A stretch of 64,000 bases of DNA from Bacteroidales bacterium (lineage in GTDB: Bacteria; Bacteroidota; Bacteroidia; Bacteroidales; Lentimicrobiaceae), in NCBI GenBank assembly GCA_016709025.1, contig JADJEQ010000001.1:124001-188000 (forward strand), in the 5' to 3' direction. Positions 1 through 6,741 of this stretch are shown piece after piece. Under the pieces are notes generated by a model, which did no database searches, was not told the DNA's origin, and saw only the letters and a program-made list of their open reading frames with translations. Made by a program: the position numbers and the translations under genes. Position 1 is the stretch's first letter. Each line of letters opens with the position of its first letter.

Positions 1-95
1 ACAGAATATGGTGGAAGAGTGGTATTTATAACCCATAGGGAGCTATAAAACCAGTCATCCGATAAGAAAATTGAATGCTATAGAAATCAACATCA

Positions 96-2780
96 TCAAT
101 CAGAAAATTCTCCCTTTAAAAATTCAAATTCTTCATTCAATTCTTTAACCAGGTCTCCACCTCTGGCTTTCTCTGTATCAGGCAAAAGTTCGATGCGACC
201 GGCGATATCGGCAAGCTTATTACAACAGATACTTATAGCAGATCCTTTGATTGAATGCGCCAGTAGTTTCACCTCAACACATTCACCATTTTCAGCTTTT
301 ATGCTGATTTTTTTTACCAGTTCAGAATAGGTTTCACCGGCAGTTCGCAATATTTCATTCAGGAGATACTCATCACCATTAAGTCGGGTGAGTAGTTCGG
401 CCTTGTTAAAATGGTAAAGCTTGATATCCTCCTGAATCATAAGTTCATTAACCACATTTCCATGGTTTCCGAACAACCAGGTTTGTATAAGGCGTTTTAT
501 GGTTTCCTCGACCACCGGTTTGGTGGTATAATCATCCATTCCGGCGTCGATACAGCGGATTTCTTCTCCCTTAACCGTGCCGGCAGTAAGCGCAATTATG
601 GGAACACGTTTTCCGGTACCGGTTTCCAGCAGCCTTATTTCCCGCGTTGCGTGATATCCATTTAATTCAGGCATCTGGATATCCATGAAAATCAGATCCG
701 GATAAGTTTCACTATAAAGGTCAACTGCTTCACGTCCGTTGGCAGCCATAATTACTTCCGAATCAGGCAATACCCTGTTTAAAATGGCTTTCGCCAGAAT
801 CATGTTTGTTTTATTGTCCTCAGCAACCATTATTTTATAATTGCCTGTCAGTTTCTCTGTTTTTTCGCTCTGATAATCGTTGACCCCAGACTGATTATCG
901 GCGCTTTGTTTTCCAAATACTTTAGAAAGGGATTCCATGAGCTGGGAAAACTTAACCGGTTTTACCATGGCCACTTTCACACCCAATCTTTTACTCTCCT
1001 GCATAATTTTTTCATTGTCAGAGGAACTGAAAAGAAAGATTACAGGTTGCTCGGCAGCTCTTTTTTTGAAGCGTTCGCGTATAATTCTGATTACATCGAG
1101 CCCATTCATGACAGGCATATTGTAGTCCATGATAACCAGGTCATAAATCCGTCCGGAACCCATCAACGCCAGTGCCGTGTCACCACCCAATGCAATATCA
1201 ACATCAATAGCCTGGCTCTCAAGCATATGACGCATAATTTCCAGATTTAGCCGGTTATCATCTACAATCAGCACCTTGTTAATTTCTCTCAGCCCTTTAC
1301 TTAAAGGTATCTGATCATATTCAGCTTCTGTTTCAATGGTAAAATAAAAAGTACTTCCAACCCCGGATTCACTTTCCAGTCTCAATTCAGATCCCATCAT
1401 TTCAACAATGCGGGCCGAAATGGTCAACCCCAGGCCGGTGCCTCCATATTGCCTGGTTGTTGTAGAATCAGCCTGCACAAATGAATCGAAAATCCGCTTT
1501 TGTTTTTCCAGACTGATACCAATGCCTGTATCGCGCACTGAAAACCTGAGCCGGGAGGATCCGTCATGTTCGTTAAACATTAATTTCTCAATTTTCAGTT
1601 CAACTTCTCCGCTATCGGTAAATTTCAGTGAATTACCCAACAGGTTTACAAGCACCTGTCTTAACCTGACCGGGTCTGTTTGAATATATCGGGGGAGTTC
1701 AGGATCAAGGTTAAAGAGCAGTTCAATGCCTTTTTCATGGACCTTATACTTCAAAATATCTATAATCTGTTCTGAGAGTTCAATCAAATCCGTTTTCTCT
1801 TGATTTAATTCAAACTTTCCGGCTTCAATTTTCGAGAAATCCAGGATATCGTTCAGTAAATCGAGTAATGAGTTTGCTGAGTAATAAACTGTTTGCATAT
1901 AATGCAACTGATTTTCACTCAAATGGGTTTTCATGAGCAAATCAGCAAATCCAATTACACCGTTGAGAGGGGTCCTGATTTCGTGGCTCATATTGGCCAG
2001 AAATTCCGATTTTGCATGGTTTGCCGCTTCAGCATCTTCTTTGGCTTTTATCAGATCCTGTTCAGCTTTTTTTAAAGCGGTAATATCCACAAAAGATTCA
2101 ACAACACACTTCCTGTTGTTGAAATTGGAATGCACCACTGATTTTAAGATGGGTATTTCATCGCCCCTATGATTCAACAGGATTTTTTCAGTTGAGACCA
2201 ATCCGATTTGATGGCTGTGCAATTTACATTCGTTACAGGGAGTCGGACAAATAAATCCATGACAAACCTTTCCGATGATTTCTTCTTTCGAAGCTCCATA
2301 AAGATTGGCGCCCTTTTTATTGATAAATGATATTTCATGGGTTTCGGAATCGATGATCGTTACACCAACTTCCTGTGAATCCAGTATTTCTCGCAGATAG
2401 TATTCACTTTCCTTCAGCGATTCAGCCATTTGCTTATGTTCATCGATCAGGCAGATTAATGAATCGACCAACACACTTGAGTCAGTTCCGGATTCAGAAT
2501 TGAGACTATCAAGCGGGTTTAAAGCTGCAATGGCTTCCTTAATTTTATTGATTGTTTCCTGCTGAGCTTCTGCATCTCTTTTTTGTCTCAGGTATGCTTC
2601 GCGTAATTCTTCTGAACTTAAGTCAAGAGACCGTTGAAACAGCCTGGCATCGTCTTCCAGACTATCATATGTTTCACTAACCGCATCAACAAACCCGGCA
2701 AATTCCGGCGGTAATTCATCGACAGAGCCAAAATGCCTTTTTAATTGTCGCCTGAGTAATTTATTAAGTTGCTTTTCCAT
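96..2780 (-). CDS. Hybrid sensor histidine kinase (PAS-HisKA-HATPase-REC-REC-HPt)
   Basis: An 894-aa multi-step phosphorelay kinase. In order: a charged helical N-terminus (about 1-120), a PAS domain (about 125-240), a HisKA H-box with the phospho-acceptor His266 in MSHEIRTPLNG, an HATPase_c domain with N and G boxes (about 370-485, RDTGIGI and GGTGLGL), a first receiver with Asp552 (MDYNMP), a second receiver with Asp700 (MDIQMP) and a C-terminal HPt domain with His842 (AHSIKGS). No membrane segment is visible, so it should sense a cytoplasmic signal. The PAS domain carries four closely spaced cysteines (173, 178, 182, 185). It lies 11 nt downstream of the FIST gene and is probably co-transcribed with it, so FIST may feed its signal to this kinase (inference). 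No separate output regulator is adjacent. The domain calls are secure; the stimulus is unknown. Confidence 0.93.
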   Translation of the reverse strand: MEKQLNKLLRRQLKRHFGSVDELPPEFAGFVDAVSETYDSLEDDARLFQRSLDLSSEELREAYLRQKRDAEAQQETINKIKEAIAALNPLDSLNSESGTDSSVLVDSLICLIDEHKQMAESLKESEYYLREILDSQEVGVTIIDSETHEISFINKKGANLYGASKEEIIGKVCHGFICPTPCNECKLHSHQIGLVSTEKILLNHRGDEIPILKSVVHSNFNNRKCVVESFVDITALKKAEQDLIKAKEDAEAANHAKSEFLANMSHEIRTPLNGVIGFADLLMKTHLSENQLHYMQTVYYSANSLLDLLNDILDFSKIEAGKFELNQEKTDLIELSEQIIDILKYKVHEKGIELLFNLDPELPRYIQTDPVRLRQVLVNLLGNSLKFTDSGEVELKIEKLMFNEHDGSSRLRFSVRDTGIGISLEKQKRIFDSFVQADSTTTRQYGGTGLGLTISARIVEMMGSELRLESESGVGSTFYFTIETEAEYDQIPLSKGLREINKVLIVDDNRLNLEIMRHMLESQAIDVDIALGGDTALALMGSGRIYDLVIMDYNMPVMNGLDVIRIIRERFKKRAAEQPVIFLFSSSDNEKIMQESKRLGVKVAMVKPVKFSQLMESLSKVFGKQSADNQSGVNDYQSEKTEKLTGNYKIMVAEDNKTNMILAKAILNRVLPDSEVIMAANGREAVDLYSETYPDLIFMDIQMPELNGYHATREIRLLETGTGKRVPIIALTAGTVKGEEIRCIDAGMDDYTTKPVVEETIKRLIQTWLFGNHGNVVNELMIQEDIKLYHFNKAELLTRLNGDEYLLNEILRTAGETYSELVKKISIKAENGECVEVKLLAHSIKGSAISICCNKLADIAGRIELLPDTEKARGGDLVKELNEEFEFLKGEFSD

Positions 2781-2791
2781 TGTTTGTTGAA

Positions 2792-3934
2792 TTACACTTC
2801 CCTAATCACTGTTACGGTCATGGTCTGGTTATGAAGCTCGCACTTTTGCTCGATCAATCCTGCAGGTGCAATTTCTCCGTATGAGTAAAAGCCTGTGATG
2901 GTTGTTTCAGGTCCCAGGGCATCCCTGACTGCTTCAACCTCCTCATCCACACGTTGTTTCAGCACCAGTTTCCTTCCTACACAGCTTATAAGTATTGCAA
3001 GCCCGGGATTTGGCCCACCCATTTTTATTCCACTCATTTCGGCAGCACCATGTGCCCCGTCAACCAGTTTATCGAAGCTCACTTTCATCAGCCTTACGTA
3101 CTCGCCTTCAGGTATATCGCCGGCGAAAACCATGCTTCCATCATGCTCATTGACTGATAAGACAGTCCTGACCAGATTGGTTTCAGAATTTCTGAAGCGT
3201 AAGTTTAAAGGGAATAGCAAAGCTGAGGCAGGTAAGGTACTTGCATGGTCACCGAGGTATTTTTTATACAGTTCGAGTGCCGGTTGGCCATCAAGTTCAT
3301 ATAGAATATTTGCTACCGATTTGGTTACCAGTCTATCAACTCCAAATGAATCCCAACCTCCCTTCGAACCATAACCTATTTTAACATGTTCACCATAAAA
3401 TCCAATTGCCAAAACAAGATTCTTAACGCCCGGTTGATTGTGTATAAGTATTGTTTCGCTGAAATCGGCCTTATCGCCTGCAAGCCCACCGGTTACCGGT
3501 ATTAAATTCCCAAATCCTTCGTTCAGTCCCTTTGTGAGTTCACTCCCGTTAATATTCAGACCTTCGCTCAGTACAAACACATGTACCAGCCCAACATGAT
3601 CGAGTTTACCTGCAAGCTCAAGCCCGGTATTAAAACTATCCTCTACCTGCATGATACTTTCTTTTACCACCTTAATCTTAGTCGTTTCAAACAAAATTGC
3701 TGTGGAAACGATGGTTGAATCATGCACCTCATTGCAACAAATTTCGCCTGCGGTTGAAGCTCCAATTACTTCTGCATTCGGATACCTTTGTTTTATATAC
3801 TCAATGTGTTCATTCTGTCTGAGCAATTCACCGCTGCCAAACAATAAAACGAGCCCGGCATCAGCACAATCATTCTGAGCTTCAATGATTTGCCACTTCT
3901 CTTTTTCGGTATAAATAAGTTGTTCTATTTTCAT
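2792..3934 (-). CDS. FIST signal transduction protein (FIST_N + FIST_C)
   Basis: A 380-aa soluble protein with the two-domain FIST architecture: FIST_N over roughly residues 25-220 and FIST_C over about 225-365. Characteristic stretches are VIGASTAGEI near the N-terminus, TGGLAGD in the middle and GFYSYGEIAP near the C-terminus. FIST domains are known as small-ligand sensors, proposed to bind amino acids or similar molecules, and are often encoded beside histidine kinases or diguanylate cyclases. Here the gene is first in a two-gene minus-strand unit with the hybrid kinase downstream. The ligand cannot be read from sequence. The start at 3934 gives a standard FIST N-terminus with no signal peptide. 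Confidence 0.88.
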   Translation of the reverse strand: MKIEQLIYTEKEKWQIIEAQNDCADAGLVLLFGSGELLRQNEHIEYIKQRYPNAEVIGASTAGEICCNEVHDSTIVSTAILFETTKIKVVKESIMQVEDSFNTGLELAGKLDHVGLVHVFVLSEGLNINGSELTKGLNEGFGNLIPVTGGLAGDKADFSETILIHNQPGVKNLVLAIGFYGEHVKIGYGSKGGWDSFGVDRLVTKSVANILYELDGQPALELYKKYLGDHASTLPASALLFPLNLRFRNSETNLVRTVLSVNEHDGSMVFAGDIPEGEYVRLMKVSFDKLVDGAHGAAEMSGIKMGGPNPGLAILISCVGRKLVLKQRVDEEVEAVRDALGPETTITGFYSYGEIAPAGLIEQKCELHNQTMTVTVIREV

Positions 3935-4254
3935 GGTTTCTCAATTCTGAAATTACCGAATTACAATTATCTTACACATTAATTATCAGTCATTTATTAA
4001 TTAAAAAGCCTTAAAACCGTATCTGACGGCCTATAAAAAAGACGCCAAATAAATACCTATTTCTGGCTCAAACCGCCAAAAAAGCTTATTGAATTCATAA
4101 CCAGGCGCTCTCCTGCAAGAAATGGCCCTTACCAATGCTTTCAACAGACACCCGAAGCCGGTGTGTTTATTAAGTCATTGGGTCATGAGTTTATAACGAA
4201 AAGTGGCTGAAAGTAACTGGATTGGCGGATAGAAATATATGCAAACCGGCCGGA
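3935..4254. other. Intergenic gap without a recognisable gene
   Basis: A 320-nt AT-rich gap between the FIST gene and the end of the frameshifted sigma gene. I saw no plausible coding sequence, no exact TAnnTTTG element and no strong hairpin. It presumably holds the promoter of the FIST-kinase pair. Confidence 0.4.
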
Positions 4255-4847
4255 TCAGAATTCCCTTGAATTTTTAAGAATCAGATAAAGCAGGTCCTTG
4301 GCCCTGAAAATACCTGCTTTGACCGTCCCTAAGGGCATTTTGAGCTGAGCAGCGATTTCTTCATACGATAATTCTTCAAAAAACGAAGCTTGATAAGCTG
4401 ACGGTAGCGGGGGTTCAATTTATCAACTATTTCGCGCAAAAGCCGCTGGCGTTGCTCCCGGATAAAATTTTCCTCCGGACCGAAAGATTGATCGATAATG
4501 TCGGGTTGAAAACCAGGGGCCTGGCCTTTATCGCGCGAACAGGGATCTTTTTTCTGTTTCCGAAGATAGTCGATACAATGATTGGTGGCAATTCTGAAAA
4601 GCCAGGTACTGAAAGCAAAGTCAGGAGAGAAACGAGAGAGGTTCTGAAAGGCTTTACTAAAAGCTTCAATGGTTAAATCCTCTGCTATCACAGGGTCATT
4701 CACCTTTTGCAAAAGCATATGATAAAGTGAATCTTCATAAAGATCCATCAGAGAAGCAAAGGCTTTCTGGTCGCCCTGAACAGCCTTTTCTACAAGCATC
4801 AGGTCACGCGAAACTGAGTCCTTGCTGTTTGGGTTTTCGATTACCAT
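4255..4847 (-). pseudogene. ECF-type RNA polymerase sigma factor, frameshifted before region 4
   Basis: The first ~155 residues are a normal ECF sigma region 2 (about 17-100, with DLTIEAFSKAF and FSTWLFRIATNHCIDYLRK) and the start of region 4 (LNPRYRQLIKLRF). The reading frame then hits a run of six A on the plus strand (4378-4383) and diverges, stopping at 4329 after 172 aa. Adding one base to the run restores FFEELSYEEIAAQLKMP and then GTVKAGIFRAKDLL, an intact helix-turn-helix, ending at 4255 for about 197 aa in all. So either the gene carries a single-base deletion in a homopolymer, or this is a sequencing or assembly error. As written, the protein lacks the -35 recognition helix and would be inactive. 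The start overlaps the stop of the upstream glycosyltransferase by 7 nt, indicating translational coupling. No anti-sigma gene is adjacent. Confidence 0.85.
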
Positions 4848-5977
4848 TGAGTTTTTTTCGAAAAAAGTCCTGAAATTCCCATTATGAGATTAATGAAAAT
4901 AAGCCCGATTTCAAACAATGGTGAAAGTAAGAAAAAATGCTTTTCACTCAGGCGGATCATGCTCTTTTTTATGATGATTAACTGACTGATGAGCCTTACA
5001 ATGAAAACACCCGTTAGCAGCATCCAGTCAACACCCAGGATGGCCAATGCCACAAGAAGCGCAAAGAAAACAAACTGACTGAGAGAAAACAGGCCCAATA
5101 CAATTTTGTGGCTCATACGATAAAAGCGACCGGTAGTGAGGTGTCGTTTTTTCTGCCTGAACCATGAACCAAATGTTTGTTTCGAACGGGAATAGGTATG
5201 AGCGGCTATTAAGGGTTGAATCCGTGTATTATTGCCCCTGGCCACCTGGTTGATAAACAGATCGTCATCGCCTGAGCTGATCTTGTAATGGTTTACAAAG
5301 CCGCCGATGTTAAAAAACAGTGATTTGCGGTAAGCAAGGTTACGTCCAACTCCCATATAAGGCATACCAGCAAGTGAAAGCGACATATATTGAACGGCAA
5401 CCATCAGTGTATCGAACCTGATCAGGAGGTTAAGCAAACCTGGCTGAGGTGCATAGGCACCATAGCCCAGTACAATTTCTGTTTTTCCGGTAAATGCAGA
5501 TTGCATGGATTCAATCCAACCGGTTCCTGAAGGGTAACAATCGGCATCAGTAAGCAGCACAATATCATACTTCGCAGATTTGATACCTATCGATAATGGG
5601 AACTTCTTCCCGGTAAAGAAATTAAGGTTTTGGGTTATATTTACCAGTTTCAGGTGGGGATATTTATCACAGAGTTCACGTAACAGATAAAACGTGTCAT
5701 CATCTGAAGCATCATTTACTACTACAACTTCATATTCGGGGTAATCCTGTTCCAGCATTTTTGGCAGGAAACGTACCAGATTGTGGTATTCGTTTTTAGC
5801 GCAGATGATAACTGATACCGGGTCTTTCTTATCATTCACAGGCCGTTTTGCGACATTGTAGAAAGCAAGCCTACTGAAAATCAGCCAGTAGTATATAAGT
5901 TGTATCAGCAAGACTGCCAAAAGCACCACGATCAGTGGCCACCATTGAGAATACAATACGCTTTGTAACCAATCCAT
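4841..5977 (-). CDS. Membrane-anchored family 2 glycosyltransferase
   Basis: A GT2 (GT-A fold) transferase of 378 aa from the chosen start. An N-terminal membrane helix (WWPLIVVLLAVLLIQLIYYW) is followed by the catalytic domain, opening VSVIICAKNE and carrying the nucleotide-binding DxD-type motif TDADC. Two or three further hydrophobic helices lie at the C-terminus. This architecture is typical of processive or polyprenyl-linked cell-surface glycan synthases; donor and acceptor are unknown. A start 11 codons upstream (6010) is possible, but an exact TAnnTTTG element sits at 5998-6005, so transcription would begin downstream of that ATG; I therefore prefer MDWLQS at 5977. The stop overlaps the ATG of the sigma factor gene, so the two are one operon. 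Confidence 0.85.
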   Translation of the reverse strand: MDWLQSVLYSQWWPLIVVLLAVLLIQLIYYWLIFSRLAFYNVAKRPVNDKKDPVSVIICAKNEYHNLVRFLPKMLEQDYPEYEVVVVNDASDDDTFYLLRELCDKYPHLKLVNITQNLNFFTGKKFPLSIGIKSAKYDIVLLTDADCYPSGTGWIESMQSAFTGKTEIVLGYGAYAPQPGLLNLLIRFDTLMVAVQYMSLSLAGMPYMGVGRNLAYRKSLFFNIGGFVNHYKISSGDDDLFINQVARGNNTRIQPLIAAHTYSRSKQTFGSWFRQKKRHLTTGRFYRMSHKIVLGLFSLSQFVFFALLVALAILGVDWMLLTGVFIVRLISQLIIIKKSMIRLSEKHFFLLSPLFEIGLIFINLIMGISGLFSKKTQW

Positions 5978-5997
5978 TGACAATATATTTCGAATGG

Positions 5998-6005
5998 CAA
6001 ATTTA
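5998..6005 (-). promoter_or_regulatory. Putative Bacteroidota -7 element for the glycosyltransferase-sigma operon
   Basis: TAAATTTG on the minus strand matches the TAnnTTTG -7 consensus exactly, 20 nt upstream of the preferred start. A near-match to the -33 TTTG (TTCG, 6023-6026) is spaced 17 nt away, slightly short. Confidence 0.4.
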
Positions 6006-6066
6006 CCCAAACCACTTTAAAACGAAGAAACAAGTTTTCAACATTGTTGAAATCAATTGTGTGAAA

Positions 6067-6143
6067 GGGCACAGGGCACAGGGCACAGGGCACAGGGCAC
6101 AGGGCACAGGGCACAGGGCACAGGGCAAAGGGCACAGGGCACA
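6067..6143 (+). repeat. Heptanucleotide tandem array (GGGCACA)x11
   Basis: Eleven uninterrupted 7-nt units of GGGCACA, one of them GGGCAAA. The array sits in the 730-nt gap between the glycosyltransferase promoter and the propeller regulator. Four or more GGG tracts separated by 4 nt fit the canonical intramolecular G-quadruplex pattern. Between this array and the next (6144-6342) is low-complexity sequence, first purine-rich (GGGGACAAGG-like), then pyrimidine-rich. I see no gene in the gap; apparent reading frames across the repeats are artefacts of the 7-nt period. Confidence 0.95.
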
Positions 6144-6342
6144 GACTTATCGGGGAAATTTCCGTCTTCGAATCGACAGACAAGGGGACAAGGAGAGATG
6201 GGGACAAGGGGAGGTTTAATCTGAATCATTGTTTGGTGTATACACCTCTTCTTCCTCCTTGTCTCTCATTCTCCTGGTCACCTCATCTGCTTAACCGTGG
6301 CAGGGGTTTTCCAATATAAATCGTCCCTCGTCCCACCTTCAG

Positions 6343-6477
6343 CTCAGGGCGCAGGGCGCAGGGCACAGGGCTCAGGGCACAGGGCACAGGGCACAGAGCA
6401 CAGGGCACACAGAGCACAGAGCACAGAGCACAGAGCACAGAGCACAGAGCATGGAGCATGGAGCATGGAGCATGGAT
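6343..6477 (+). repeat. Degenerating heptanucleotide array (GGGCGCA to GGGCACA to GAGCACA to GAGCATG)
   Basis: About 19 units of 7 nt whose sequence changes stepwise along the array: GGGCGCA, GGGCACA, then GAGCACA, then GAGCATG. One unit is expanded by two bases. The gradient implies slippage with point mutations being copied along. The same unit types recur in reverse orientation at 54.0-54.4 kb. From 6478 to 6741 the sequence is AT-rich and probably contains the promoter of the downstream regulator, although I found no exact -7 match. Confidence 0.93.
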
Positions 6478-6741
6478 TCATATATTGACACGACCTGTCG
6501 TGTCAAAATATGTCGTGATCTGCTATAATAATGACGCAGCAATGATTTGGAGCGAATCTGTATGTGTGATAAAACAGAGTATGATTCTACTTTACATCAA
6601 TCTATATCAGTTGATTACCAGATTCAGGATCAAAATAAGACTTCTAAATAATTAAGAAAAGCAATATTTAAACTTCGGGTTTAACGATAATTATTATTTT
6701 TATACACTGGCTGATCAAAATTTTCAGCTGTGTTATAAAAA

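Noticed and set aside
1..95. Possible gene end at the left edge
   Set aside because: No continuing reading frame with recognisable protein features in the first 95 nt.
5932..6488. Small ORFs through the GGGCACA arrays on both strands
   Set aside because: Repeat artefacts with no start context and no recognisable domain.
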